A stretch of DNA of 64,000 nt. It comes from Daucus carota subsp. sativus (Eukaryota; Streptophyta; Magnoliopsida; Apiales; Apiaceae). The position numbers were made by a program, and so were the translations under genes. The notes below the pieces were generated by a model. That model had not been told where the DNA came from. It saw only the letters and a program-made list of their open reading frames with translations, and did no database searches. Within the stretch, counting starts at the first letter, position 1. The number at the start of each line of letters is the position of its first letter. Positions 1 to 13,282 of the stretch are shown in pieces. Where the stretch lies: positions 37,099,606 through 37,163,605 of the forward strand of contig NC_030387.2 in the NCBI RefSeq assembly GCF_001625215.2, read 5' to 3'.

Positions 1-878
1 AGGGGCTTCTACTAGTTTTTCTCCAGTGGGAAATCCCAAACCCATTTGTTTTTTTTAGTTTTGTTGATTTTCTTTAGAGAAAACCTAATTTTTTTGGATG
101 TTCATGTTTCCATTTTTTTGGAGTTGGTTGTTTTCTCTCCTTTTTTAATGTTTCGTTATATTTTTGTTTATTTATACTTGGATTTATTTAATGTTGAATA
201 TGTTGAGAATGATTTTATTGATGTTTTTGGGATTCAGAAAGCCTGTGTTAAATCCGAGCCAGTGTTAATTATGACAAGAGCTCACCTTTCACAGCTAAAG
301 ATTGTTCATCCGTCAAAGGTTTACACGTTCGACATAGCTATAACTAGTATCTGGCATGTACATAGCTGGGTGCCGCTCCTTCGATCTCAGTTTAAGCGGT
401 AACGATTTTCGAATACTGGTTTAGTAATGATTTTTATGTGATAAGGTCAAGTGTGATGTTGCTGGTTTTTGTTGGTGCAATTTGGATCGCTTGGAGTATC
501 TTTGATTTCATTTTTCTTAAATTCTTTAAATCAAATGATCAAAAAACAAAACAACTAATTATTTTTAATATGTTATTTGTTTTCCAAGTTTGTATGGACA
601 ATTGAGAGTTCATCCTGACTATATTTTATTCTGATCAATGAAAGAGCTTTTCTGGGAAAAAAAACGATTTAAATAAGATAAGCGTACCTCATAGTTCATA
701 CTATAATACTATTAATGAGAGGAGAACACAACATGACTAGTCTTGAATACTTAAGTTTCATTCCCCTGAAACCGTGTCACTTCACTTGACATGAAAAAAA
801 CTGAATATAAGGGAAAATATCAGAGGATGCATGTTTAATTACTTAATTACAATAAGCATACTGGTAAAGCTCAAGTCA
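1..878. other. Left-edge spacer, no gene supported
   Basis: This stretch is T-rich on the left. It holds one 118-codon open frame at 46-402 that I do not recognise and whose composition looks non-coding. A poly-A-like run follows an ATG-poor AT-rich tail near 655-665, which could be the 3' end of an old retroposon, but nothing confirms that. The rest, up to the HIPP stop codon, is likely the 3' flank of that gene. Confidence 0.4.
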
Positions 879-2075
879 TCACATAATGGAACAAGCATTA
901 GGGTTATCATCACTAAACATATGAGTAATCTTCTCGTCTGTAGCATTCGAAGGAGGAACAGCCTGAGTCACGTTTCTGACAAAGCCAGCAGGAGCCCTCT
1001 TGTCATAAGCTCCAGCAACATAGGGATATGATACTAAGTTGTATGGTATATATGGCCAGAACTCTGCTCTCTTCCCTGTGCTCTTTACTCTCTTCAACAC
1101 TTTGTTCGGATCAACGTATCCGCTCACTGTCACTCGGCTCTGCTTCCGGTTGACATCCAGATTTTTTACCCCTACACGACATTCAAATGTTTCGATGGTC
1201 AGTCACAGAAATTTAAATACTCGTTTGCAATTTATCATATATTTGAAAGACTGTGTACATCTTGCCCTTCCTAGATACTGCGACAAGTTATTATACAATC
1301 GAGTCTTCCACAAGAAGGAAGAAAAATTGAGGGATACAACTTGAAGAACAAGTTCTCTATTTGACTCATGTTAAAATATGGAAAAAAGGTTAAGCCTTTA
1401 TCTTATTCTTCTTGGAAGATCATGATGCAAAATTTGCATGAAAAGAAAGATTTTCTATAATTGCCTAGCTCAAAGTGAAAAAAAATCGTATAAGTAGAAA
1501 TAGTATTAACTAATCATCAAAATTCAAATATACCGGTACAGAAGAATCTGCAGGCTCTGCATGATGTATTATTTCAGGTATATTCATTTGCCTGACTTTT
1601 TTTTCTCCGGCCTCTTAGAACGCAAAATTTATCTAATGCATGACAAACAATCTTACACACACACAGTAATAGTCTACCTTTCATGGTTTTGACAGCGTTC
1701 TTAACTCTTCTTTCGCAGCCATCACAGTCCATTTTCACCTTGATCTCAACTGTCTGAGAAAGAAAAAACAACTCGTTCAGTTTACACAGTGACGGAACCA
1801 GAATTTCTACAAAACCAAAGCTAAATTTATTATCACTAATTTTTGGATGTAAGTTGGGCTTAATATATATTTTCCACCAACTTCCATCTAAAAACAAGAG
1901 TTTGGGAAAAAACATTTCCGTAAAATTTTGAAATTCAGTCGGAACTGCAGCCTGGACTACCGAATTCTGAAGGGAGCTAGATGGAAGATGATGAGAGTAG
2001 TACCTGCATTGCCTTCCGTTTGCCTCTGGTGCTGGTGACAGTACAGAAGTTGGAGAGATAGTCAAGAGCGCCCAT
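879..2075 (-). CDS. Heavy-metal-associated isoprenylated plant protein (HIPP)
   Basis: Three exons on the minus strand: 2004-2075, 1678-1753 and 879-1171, each junction GT-AG, giving 146 residues. The start MGALDYLSNF at 2075 is typical of this HIPP clade. Residues 25-90 form one HMA domain with metal-binding Cys34 and Cys37 (MDCDGC). A conserved middle stretch (YVDPNKVLKRVKSTGKRAEFWPY, shortened here to its ends) leads to a C-terminal SDDNPNACSIM. CSIM is a CaaX box, so the protein should be farnesylated and membrane- or nucleus-associated. HIPPs bind copper, zinc or cadmium and act in metal balance and stress responses; the exact metal cannot be read from sequence. It resembles the Arabidopsis HIPP20-24 group by start and length. 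All key residues are present and it looks functional. Confidence 0.95.
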
Positions 2076-5017
2076 TCTTTAATTTCGAAAGAAAGTTACA
2101 GCAAGAAAGGATATATGTTTGTAAAATTGCAAGTAGTATATGAATACACCTGGAACACTTGTGTATGAACACTTCTATATATACAAGGAGCTCGCAAGAA
2201 ATATTATTGTAAAGTAGTGCAGGCCTTGTAGGGTAGGGTTTTACTGTGCAGTAGGACATAGAATTAAAGAGACGTGTGATGATCGAACTAGCACTCTCCT
2301 TTGTCTAGAAAATTCCTTTTAAATCATTTAAATTAAAAATTATAATAATTATTAAATAAAAATAAAGCCCACACTCCTTGAATTTATGAACAGGCTCAGC
2401 AATACTAGCTAAAGCTTTAGAATTTGGTAAGTAATTTATTTAATTAATCAGATCAGATTAGTTAATGGCAAACCATGTCGTAAAGTGCTTTTACATTTGC
2501 TTTCATTTTCTTCCATTGGCTGTGGCTAGCTTTTCCTTTTTAATTAATTAAATAATCTAAACACCCTCAATTATGATCTCCACACTTCGATTCTATCTAA
2601 AGAATTCTGGTATCGAAGATTAATATGACCAGAAGTACTGAGATTTTCATTGGCTCTTATCCTCTCATATTATTCTCAATCATTGTCGTAGATGTTCGCC
2701 TGCAGATATTCATCGACAAAATTGATTAAAACGTTCAATAATTTGTACGCAGCTTAATGCTGATTAATGCAAACATAGCTTACGGAGTTCTTCCACTCAC
2801 ATCAACTTTAAAAAACAGAATAATTTTTTAGAATTTATAATGGGTTGTTGGGCAAATGCAATTTTCATATAGACACTATTCAACTAAAAAAAAAAAAAAA
2901 GACCAAAAACACTGTATAAATTCAGCATGAGTTTGGCTTTTTTGACAGGTAAACTTATATATTTATGTCCGAATAAATTAGGGCTAGCTTATAGCTTTTT
3001 ATCTGTGTGATGTTTAAGTGAGTTTTGATGTTTATATATTTAATTTTTTAAAAGTTTCATTTATATTATGAATAATATTTGAATTTTTAACTAAAAATCT
3101 AAAATAGATTTTTAAATAATTATTAGACATGTTTAGGTTAATCTAAATTTGCTTACTTAAATATCACCTCATGTATGTGTAATTTTTCTTATTTAACATA
3201 CTTTCATCATAAATCCCAAACAAATATTCAGATGGCGAAAATATACAACATGATTTATACTTTTCATCATTGGAAAAAATGCATTAAAACAAAAATAAAT
3301 TAGTTTCCTACATTTTTAAATTAGGATACTGTGAACAAATTTCTGCTTACAATGTACGTGCAAGTAAATAGATTCTTACTATACAGGTCAAAAAATTTGA
3401 AAGATCTCTTAGTTGACCTATATCTCCTTTAGTTTTTTGCCGTTCATATAACGCTTATTCGTTCTCACGTACATAGCTTTCTCTTTAAAAAAAACCCAAA
3501 AAGAATCTCTTTTTAACTTCCTATTCTTGCACCTACTTAGCTTTCGATTCATCAATGGCGGGGCCAAGAAGAGATGGAGAAGAAGAATATGTTTTGCTTT
3601 GAGCTTCAAACATAAAGCAGTTGGTATATGTGTACATATTGGATGGTCGTGATCAGATTCTATTTCGAATTTTTCCTCTTCATAATCTTTGGTTTAAATG
3701 TCATCCACTCTAACATAATCAATAAATATTTGGAAAAAAGTTTATACTAATGAATATCTCGATTCCTTAATTGCAAGAAGCGAAAGTTTAAACGCTCGAA
3801 TCAGAAAAAATTTGTATATTTATAAAAACTAAATTTTATTTATAAATTAATCCGATCGATCTAATTATTTGGTATAATTGCTTCCTCAGTCCTGTTGATT
3901 AATAGTATATGATTCGGAGAGAACGTTCGTCACATATTTTAAAATTCTTATAAAATTTTAAAATGCGTGTCAAGCAACGTGCAAAGTCGTAACGCGTTTC
4001 TTCAGTTTTCAAGGGTGCATGAAGATATGCATGTACATATTCTTGGCATGAGATTGCAACCTTAATTGTATCAATCATGTAGTAGCATGATGCTCGATTG
4101 GTACATTGCCTGAGGAATTTCAATTCTATGCTATTCACAAGCATGGATTAAAACTGTGCCACGGTATATTAAAAGACCCACACATAAACTTTTGAAATGA
4201 ATAAAATGATTCCAAAAAGAAATAAATTAAAAAACTTTTGGCAACTTTTTATCTTTGTAGGTAAAGCCATTTATAAAATTCGACAGCTAAATAAGAAGGT
4301 TTGGCACGGTTAGGTGCACCTTATAAATTGGAATAACTTGCTCAAAAGATGAGCAGGAACATTCACAATTCCTTGCTAGTGAAGAAAGATTGCTTCTTAC
4401 AAAGGCCATCATAAAGTTTCGCTAAAAACAGATTTAATCCTACAAAATTAACTCACATGGTCACAATTCGTTTGCTGGTGCAGCCTAGGAATCCCGAAAA
4501 GTGGTGGTCCATATATCACACAGCATAATCCTTGAAATGATTTTACAAAATAGGCAGTGATAGTCCAAAATCAACAAGCATTGGGCGGTAGAAATATTTG
4601 AGCATATGTACCTGTATGCTTATTAAGTGGAGAATTTCTCGGCTCCTAATGGTCTCTGCAAAGCTTCACAATGCTTGAATCAAACTTAGGTCTGCCTGTA
4701 CTTAATGACATTCGTCCCTGAAACCTGTTAAAAGTAGAAATAAGAACAGAATGGTGAGAAGAGTAACCAAAATTGCCAATACATGATGCTTTTATTTATT
4801 TTTTAAGTTTTTCAGTATTTAAATAGGCTAATTAGATATTAGTAGGACATTAACGGGATTCCAGAGTACTCAAGCATTATGAAGATGAAAAGCATGTTAC
4901 AGACTTTCTTTCTAGAATTTAATTCACTGCGTCTAAAATCCAGATAGCATATCATAAATTCATAATGCCTGGACTATAAATAGGATAGTTAAGGTTTCCC
5001 ATATATACCGAGCATTA
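2076..5017. other. Spacer between HIPP and formyltransferase genes
   Basis: About 2.9 kb without a supportable gene. The right part of 2076-2280 should hold the HIPP promoter and leader. The middle is AT-rich, with many short A and T runs and scattered stop codons in all frames. The last few hundred bases before 5018 should be the 3' untranslated region of the formyltransferase gene. I see no transposon ends or RNA gene. Confidence 0.5.
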
Positions 5018-8000
5018 CTATGCAAGAACAGCGCCAGCCTGACTATATTTCTTCAGCTTCTGACCTCTCAATCCATTCCAAAATGCAGCTGCACTCATCA
5101 CCTTTTTGCTGGGAGGCTGAACTTCGGTCACCTGGCAATGTTTGCAGAGTAATAACTTGATAAAAATTACAAGAAGCTTACAATCACCTCGTGTCAAATT
5201 TAACACAAAATAATACTTTCTGACAGAAACATATCCAGCACTATAAAATAAAGTGCCAGTTATGTTCTGGTGGCTGTACTTTACGCCGGTTTATGAGAAG
5301 ATGGTCAAGCCTCAAAATTCTCCGAAAGGTAAATCGATTTAACATTAAAGGCATAATCGAGTAAAAAGTCATAATCAATAAGTTAGAGATTTTGATCTTC
5401 TTCACATTCCAAAGCTTAGTTATGGATTCTACTCTCCATGTGAATATTTTGTACCTCAAGTGTTGTGCCTCCACCACACGGAATCAGCAGAGAACCTTTT
5501 GTATAAATCACTTCATCAGTTTCGTAACTCTGATTATTGTTAGTGCTGTAGATTCTGGTAGTAATGATTTTGAGCTCAATAACACTCTGCTGGCCACTTT
5601 TCTGGTCCCATACTACAACCTTTGCTCGGGTCCCTGGCCACCCTGCAAATGCCCGAACCTAGAAATGTATGTCACGACTTAAGGCTACATAAACTTAAAC
5701 CTCGATAAATGAATACCCTAGGGACTATAGAATTTTATTCCCTTATCGTGGTTTAAAATACATTGTGAATACCATGTTGGGACCGAGAGTAATTTTAATT
5801 TATTGACGTTCATTAATTATTGGGTTATTCGTTTATCGAGGTTTATCTCTAATCAGTTCTAGAGAAGTAAGTGCATACTTTATTATGCAGGACCGAAGCT
5901 GCTTCATCAAAAGATAGCCAAGACTCCTCAGGTGTTATCTGCCAAAAAGCTACAAGTGTTATTGTTAACATACTGATAAGATACGGTGGTCTCAACTATA
6001 ATACAACAGACTTGGATATATAAGGGCTCATGCACGAGTCAATTCAGATTCAATCCCTGTTCCCGTTTCATTTACACTATTGCTTGCAAAGGAACTGCCA
6101 TATATGCAATATACTTGGGGTTCTCAATGGTCAGACGCAAATTAAGGCTCCGTCTTGGAGAAGTGCTGAATGCAAAAGCTAGCGACTGTTTGCACACACA
6201 CACACACACACAAGTTTTTATTTTTAAATCTTAGAAATAAAATGAATAGGGTTCAGTTCAATGGAGTACCCTTAAATAGAGTACTAATTCGAGGACTATG
6301 TGTTCTGTTTACTAAATATTGTAACACATATTGCAGAACATACGGTCTCCAATTAGTACCCCAGTAGTTTGTACTATGGGTAATTCACCAAGATGCCTAA
6401 AACTACTAGATGGATATTATAATTCCATAAAAATTCAGAATGGTAGTTCATTTCAAGAAAAAATTGGTGAAAAGAGCGCACATCAAGTACTAATTTGATG
6501 TAAAGCAGTGCACTAAAAGTAATTACTCAAGGGTAACTCAATACAACTTTTAGGCTCACAATTGGAGCCTGTTTGGATTAGGGATAAATATCAAGTAGGT
6601 CACTCATTTCGTCCAAATGTATCAATTGAGTCACTGATTCCCAAATTGACTTAAATGAGACACTCATTAGAAAAATTTGTATCAAAAATATCACTCTATC
6701 ATTAGTCGAAATTTTGAGAGTATTATATATTGAGTTTCGCACATTTTTTATAAATGGTATTACATCCAAATGAAAGATTTTGAGTTCTAGCATTTTAGAT
6801 AATATTTTTAGATTTTTAAAAATTTATCTCCTATTTATTTTTATTTAAATCAAATAAAACAACCAAAAAATTAAAAATAAATAGTTGATAAAATTTTAAA
6901 AATCGAAAAATATTAGCGAAAATAGTAGAACTCGGAATCTTTCATTTGGATGTAATACCATTCATAAAAAATGTGTGAAACTCAATATATAATACTTTCA
7001 AAATTACAACTAACGATAGAGTGATATTTTCGATACAAATTTCTCTAATGAGTGTCTCATTTGAGTCAATTTGGGAATCAGTGACTCAATTGATACATTT
7101 GGACGAAACGAGTGACCTACTTGATATTTATCCCGTTTGGATTATCTTGGAAAATCTTACTTTTTACTTTTATTCTAAGCAGCTGATTCCAGAATATATA
7201 AATATCCAAACACTTCGCATCATTATATAATCACTGAATAGCATGTTTACATTGTCTAATTCAGCTGCCAAAATTAAGAACAGAGTATATCTTCGAACAA
7301 GTGGCAAAAATCAAATAATTGTGGATTATATAATAGAGGTGCATTTTTGTATTGATGCTAGTGATATGAAAGTGTGATCTATTGCAGAAAGCTGATCAAT
7401 TTTTATAGTCAAAAACTAAGATGAAATCATACCTTTGGGGCTAAGGTAACTGCAGACTCATCTTGAGGTTTTGCATTAACCATTGCTGATCCATCAAATA
7501 TCGAGGGTAGCTCACGGATCAGAAGCTCCGATCCTGCATAGGGGGGGGGGGAGATGGGGGGGAGGGGCATATAATTGATGCATATTAACAAGGGAATCAA
7601 TAAGCTAATGCTATCTAGCAAATAGAAGCTAATGCTATCTAGCATATACGCAGCATATCAATAAGATAACTCTATTAGTCTATTAGAGCATCTCCAACGG
7701 TGTTGGCTAAAAATGGTTGGCTAAATTGGACTTGTAAGATATTGTGTAAAATTTATTGAACTTGTAAGATATTTTGCTTCGATGGTACTCGCTATATTTT
7801 AAAAATAGTATGTAATTATTTTAGATCGTTATAAATATAAAATATCACTTGGATATGGTAACTGATGATGTGGAATCTTGCCAAGGGTCTCTAGAGGTTG
7901 GCTATATATAGCCAACATCAGGAGGTTGGCTAAAATTATAGACAACAGCATTGTCCCATTGAAGTTGATTTTTTTCACATAATCTCTATAATTTTTATTT

Positions 8001-11000
8001 ATAATATGTATTAATTATTTTTAGCTAAGGGTTCTACGAGGTTGAAGATGTTCTTATTGGGATCTCTAGATAAGGAACACTCCTAACTAGAAACAATAAT
8101 ATGAGACAATTGCAATCCTCATTTAGAAAGAATCGCAATCCTCGTTTAGAAAGATCATGATCCCCCCAAAAATATATTTACATATTGGCGCCATGGGGTG
8201 GGCGAGGGGATAAGTGATGCATATTGACTAGGGAATTAATAGCTGAATCCATGTTTGGTATTGTTGTTATAACTTATTTCCGAAAAGCAGGTAAAAATCT
8301 GTTTGGTAAATCTAAAAACAGCTTTTCTGATGGCAGATTTTTAGGCCCCAATTTTATAGGAGGAAGATCTCAATGAGGAGTCCCCAAGAATATATACACT
8401 GTCCTAATAACTATGGGCAGTGATCACTTTGCACATCCCAGTCAGATATTTATAAGTTATAACTGAGTCACAGAAAAAATAAGATTAATAAATTGGCATA
8501 CTTTAAGCGTGAAAATAATGGAAACAACATACCTCTATTAAATAACAACTCAAGTAACTCTGGTGCCTGCACATACATTAAAAAAATAAGGGTTAGTGGA
8601 TGCCGTTGAAAAAATGAAGCTAGCAGTAGTTAACGCAAAGGTTAACTCTTCAAAAATTAGGTGATAGTCTTCTATAAAGAGCATGTAGTAGGAAGAGATT
8701 ATTATTTACTGGAAGCAGCAAATGATGATAATAATGACCAACTTGACTTGATCAACAAACATAAATCACAATATTGACCAGTGCCGATTTGATCATATAC
8801 TAATTCTTTCATTCATTGGCATGTTTACTCATTAATCTTTCTATAAAATGGTACCTGTCAAGTGTCAGGTGTTGTGCTTACCTTAATATGATCATCAACT
8901 TCCATTCTTTCACAAGAAATAATGGGTCCGGCATCCAGTGCACGGACAGTGAATGCTAATGATACTCCAGTTTCTTTTGCACCATCCTGATGTAGAGCAC
9001 TCAAAGATGAGGTTGAATTTCATAATGACAGATATAGTAACATGATTAGTTGATATTGCACCTGCAATGCTCTTTGAACAGGAGCTGCACCGCGATACAG
9101 AGGCAGCAGACTTGGGTGTATATTAACTGTCCCTGAAAAACAAGTAGTTTCAACTTAGAAGGAATGACCATCATATCAGCAGAATTACATAGTGCAACTT
9201 CGCAAATATAATGCTCTTAAAAAAGAACATCTTTTACTCAAGGATCAATCTGGAAATGAAGTCAATTACCAATACTAATAATCCAACTTATGCAGTGATG
9301 AATAGTCAGAGCAAGAAATTAGAAAATAAGACACAATAGACACCACAAGAAACATAGCTAGACGGTCACGAATCAGACTTTTGACTTGAACAAATATGTC
9401 ACGTACATAGATAGCATAAACGTATAAATCAATGGTGCGTGTAATGACAAAGGTCTCGACTGTCATAGTTCCTATCAGGACAACGGAGCATGACTGCCCA
9501 AGTCATATCTTATGTATCTGGGGCCACTTGTGCAAATTCTTCCTCCTACAGATTTCCAAAGACTGTGAGGTTTGAAAAGTGTTCTACAAATTTTCATGGC
9601 AGATTCCAAGATAGTCCTTGGTGAACATTATACTTCAATACCAAGCTTTATCATGCACCTGCCAAAGAATCTTAGGAATAATAAAAACAAATAGAGTTCT
9701 GACTAACCAAGAGAAGGTATTTTTAGAAACTTGCTAGGTAAAATATTTCCATACGCCGCAGTAATGCAAAGCTCAGGCTCCAAAGCTTTAAGGTTGGCTA
9801 TAAACACATCCTGCATGACAGTAAATGCAAAACAATCTTTTGTTTATGTAGTCTCCGATTGTTCTCATATGAAACAATGAGAAAATTAGAATTCACACTA
9901 ACATTTGTTTACAGTAGTTAGGAGAACAAAATTCATAAGTGAATTTCTACGGAACCAAGATGAGTTCAGATATTCTATCAACAGACTCAATGACAAACTA
10001 TAGCATACTCACTAAAACAGTTCATCCTTGTTGTAGCACCAATCTGACGGACCCTTTTATGCACAGTAACCTGAAACCTATCCTCATGCTTCAAAGAGTT
10101 TCAGTGTCTATACTCTATATAGATTGACAATTTTTTTTCACTTCTACAAAGAACTAAAGGCTATATTTCTGTAAGCCATTATAAACTCTTAAAAAAAATT
10201 CATACGTGCTTAGCATCTCTAATATACTGCCAGCGATAAATTTCTGTTGCTATCTATGTTACTCCGACTCAGGTATGAAGTGTCAAATACATATCCGAGT
10301 GTCGGACTCGAAAAATCTTAAAATTGGGGACACGTTCCTATTTTTTGGACACGGGTACAGGACACGGCATAATACATTAATGAACAAGCATGTAAAATAG
10401 ATACCTTAACAAAAAATAACTATCATGTTATGATCAAACATCAAACACAAATTTGTAAGAAAATTTGCAAATTCAGGATCTTCTGTGCTTGTTATTTTAT
10501 TTATGCTTCTTTCTTTATTGCTTTTCTATTTTACTTAAATGTGGTCTTTTAGTTGGTCAAAGTGTCCACATGTCAGTCAAAGGATCCGACACGGAATAAG
10601 TGTTGTGTTCGAGTGTCCAAGTGTCAGACACGGGTACGACTACCTAAACAGAAGAGTCGGAGTAACATAGGTTGCTATTTCTACAAATAGAACTTTCATA
10701 AGAAGTCTGAAACAATCAGCTATTGTAATCTATTTATCTGTATATGATCTTTATCCCTTTCAATTATTATGCAAAAGTTCAACCCTATGAGACGAAAAAC
10801 ACGGGCGCCTTTACATAAATAACTATATTAACTATGTAGTATTATGATAATAGATAGCAGAATTACCTCGCCAGCTTTTGCAGGTGTGAAAATAAGATCA
10901 GAAGGGAAATCTCTGTCAAGGGCGTGTTGAGCAACAGGAGATGGCATCACTTTTCGCCCCCTATTTCTTCCTGAAGGTGGCTGAGTAACTACTGCTGCAA

Positions 11001-11891
11001 TCTAAAATCAAAAAAAATAGCAACTATAATCACATCCACTTGTCCTTTTAATTTAAAGCAGCATATAAGTGGCGTCCATAAAATCTCAGTGCTCCTTAAT
11101 TTATACTGCATATGCATTCAAAAAAAATCACTGATTGTAAAGCATTGAAAGGATTAGGTTTGGAAAAAGCACCAACGTCAAATAGGTAAATTTTTGGTCG
11201 ATCTAGAAAATGCCATAACAAACAATTTTGGTTTAAGAACTAAACCTTTGGATGATTTCAATTACAAGAAATTTAAACAGTCACACACATTTGTCTCCAC
11301 CGAAACTCAACCTCTTGTTACCAAGGGTAAGGGGTATACACTATGCACTAGGCTAAAATGCTAAAGATCATATTTGAAGTACTTACACTCCAGTGGTCTG
11401 TCCAAACATAATCAATTCACACTAAAGTTGTCGACTTCATGAAATTAACATCCCAAGCTTTACCCGTCATTGATAACTAAAAATGGCATAATGTAAATTG
11501 TAATCGAAATCAAAGACCCAGATTACCAGGAACACATAAAACTAGTATACTGCAAAATTGAGCTTATTTTATACATCAATATGCAAAGATTCGAGATAAT
11601 ATAATCTATTGAATCACTGTTTTGACCAGTTGGGTACCTGAAATAAAGAGTCTGGAGCAGAGGAAGCATTAAAAAGAGCATCAAGAACAGAAGCAGATAC
11701 CTAAAAAACATTCATCACACAATTAACAATTACCTTGAAGAAAAAAAAAAATACTTGATTTTTAATAATAAAATATGTACCTGAGGAGAACCCAAGAACA
11801 CAAGTTGCTTCTTTTTAGTAGATTGACTCACACAGCAAGAAGATGATGAACTACAACAGAAACGCCTAAGCATTTGCGATGATGCAAGCAT
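5018..11891 (-). CDS. FMT: Methionyl-tRNA formyltransferase, organellar
   Basis: Eleven exons on the minus strand: 11781-11891, 11638-11700, 10867-11001, 9708-9810, 9062-9132, 8882-8986, 8533-8566, 7433-7533, 5879-5938, 5455-5658 and 5018-5131. All junctions are GT-AG, the frame is kept throughout, and the product is 366 residues. An in-frame stop lies just before ATG 11891. The protein transfers a formyl group from 10-formyl-tetrahydrofolate to initiator Met-tRNA, so plastids and mitochondria can start translation. The first 25-30 residues are Ser/Cys/Arg-rich, like an organelle transit peptide, and KKKQLVFLGSPQ opens the catalytic domain. Catalytic residues fit the family: Asn141 and His143 in NIHPSLLPLYRG, and Asp179 in ALDAGPI, with the 38-residue N-to-D spacing I recall for E. 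coli Fmt. The C-terminal tRNA-binding domain ends in AAFWNGLRGQKL. The likely Arabidopsis counterpart is At1g66520 (PDE194). Introns 3, 7 and 8 carry miniature transposons. Confidence 0.95.
6191..6212. repeat. (CA)n microsatellite
   Basis: An uninterrupted CA dinucleotide run of about ten units within intron 8 of the formyltransferase gene. It is likely polymorphic. Confidence 0.9.
6581..7134. mobile_element. Foldback Mutator-like MITE, copy 1
   Basis: A 554-base element in intron 8 of the formyltransferase gene. Its two halves are near-perfect inverted copies that start GGGATAAATATCAAG and end in the reverse complement. The flanks carry an exact 10-base target duplication, GTTTGGATTA (6571-6580 and 7135-7144). 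Long inverted arms and a 9-10 base duplication fit non-autonomous Mutator-like elements. No coding sequence. A related copy lies at 45976-46827. Confidence 0.9.
7541..7565. repeat. G-rich homopolymer tract
   Basis: A run of about eleven G, then a short break, then further G runs, lying just intron-side of exon 8 of the formyltransferase gene. In the minus-strand transcript it is a C-rich tract close to the 3' splice site, so it may serve as part of the pyrimidine tract. Confidence 0.8.
7686..8053. mobile_element. PIF/Harbinger (Tourist-like) MITE
   Basis: A 368-base element with imperfect ends GAGCATCTCCAAC and GTTGAAGATGTTC, flanked by TTA on both sides (7683-7685 and 8054-8056). The GAGCATCTCCAAC end and a 3-base duplication are typical of plant Tourist-like elements. 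It sits in intron 7 of the formyltransferase gene and has no coding capacity. Confidence 0.8.
10254..10670. mobile_element. MITE with 17-base TIR and 8-base duplication
   Basis: A 417-base element bounded by perfect 17-base inverted repeats (CTATGTTACTCCGACTC) and an exact 8-base target duplication GTTGCTAT (10246-10253, 10671-10678). The interior has repeated GGACACGG/GTGTCC words. Eight-base duplications are made by hAT and some Mutator-like transposases; the ends do not clearly decide which. It lies in intron 3 of the formyltransferase gene. Confidence 0.9.
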
Positions 11892-13282
11892 TTTGATTTA
11901 TGGGATTTTGGGGGCTTTTTATTAGATTAAATTTGGGTTCGGATTAAAAAAAAATAATCATAACAGAGTATAAATGTGTGTATATGTGTGAACAAGTAAG
12001 CAAGAAGGGCTGCCTGTAAATTTAACTGATAGGGTGCTGGTTGGTTTATCAACATTCAAACACAGACCTCCGTTTTTCCCCAAAATATGTTTTATTCCCC
12101 AAAATTATTATTTATTATAAAATACTTTTTATTTATTAGTTCTTGCAAAAAATATATTCAAATTTTGAATAAGACAGACAAAGATTCGACTTAACATAAG
12201 TTTGCTATAAAACGGAATGATCTTTCAACAGCTAAATTTAAAAAATGAAGGATACAAAAAGATTAGAGCTGCCTTCTACTGATACAGTGATAATTATTTT
12301 TTAAAAAATTTATCCATGAAGATTTATGATTAAGATATTCGAGTCAATAAAATGTATACACACTAAAAAAATCTCTATATAAAAAGCATATCTTACAAAA
12401 CTAAGAGCGGAATTAATCTCGTCTAAATCTGGAATGAAAGGGTGTTGATCCCGGTTATCACAATTTTTAAAAAAATGTCACCGCATATCAATGTTGAATA
12501 AGATGGTCCCGACCTTATTTCACAATCCAAAACACTAGATCATAAGTTGTTTATACTCTTTTTTTTTTAATGTTACACGATTTTATATTTTTGAAATTAT
12601 AAACGCTATTTTATGTAACAGTTTACTTCTAAAATGTCAGATCATTTTACGTCAACACAATCTAACTTTTCTTCTAAAAATTAAAACGTTGGATTACTTG
12701 TCCAAACTCTATGATTTTGAATATCAATAATGAGTTTTGCGAAACGCAGGCCTTTTCTCTAAACCGAATAAGATACTTCCAAAGGTCTCTCTCGAGAAGA
12801 ACAAGTGACACTCGTCAGAGAAGACCAAGACTTCTAATTTCGGCATCACTCCCCGAAGATCTGGATGATCCAACTCTGTCCTTTACAAAGAAGGTAACGA
12901 TGCTCACATGTTACACAAGTTTTAGATATCCAATACCAGAACTTATGATGTGACTGACAATCCTACAAATCACATCCGAATTTTTTTCATAAATTGTTAT
13001 TGCACCCTGTTTTAGATGCGAGACCACATAAACTGATTTACTAGTGATGTTTTGAATGTCTCGACATTGATAGAAAATAATGATCTTTCTTGGTTTTTCT
13101 GAAGGTGTTTTTATTAATGTGAAAGGCTGAAAGCTTCACAAGAAACTAGTTTGGGAAAACAATATTACTGGAAGTTCGTAATACAACAGAAATAAATGCT
13201 TTTGAATTGCAAAATCTCAAAATTCTATTAATAAAATGTTTAACAGAAACTGGGCAATTCTATGGAACTGAACGCTTCTAAT
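11892..13282. other. Spacer with an orphan exon-like stretch
   Basis: The left part, to about 12070, should be the promoter and leader of the formyltransferase gene. The rest is AT-rich with no complete gene. One stretch at about 12753-12892 on the plus strand looks like an isolated coding exon: an AG acceptor, an open frame encoding Ser/Arg-rich then SASLPEDLDDPTLSFTKK, and a GTAACG donor. I cannot identify it or find partner exons. Confidence 0.45.

Noticed and set aside
46-402. 118-codon open frame at the left edge
   Set aside because: Phe/Ile/Leu-rich text from T-rich DNA, no domain, no codon bias; likely chance.
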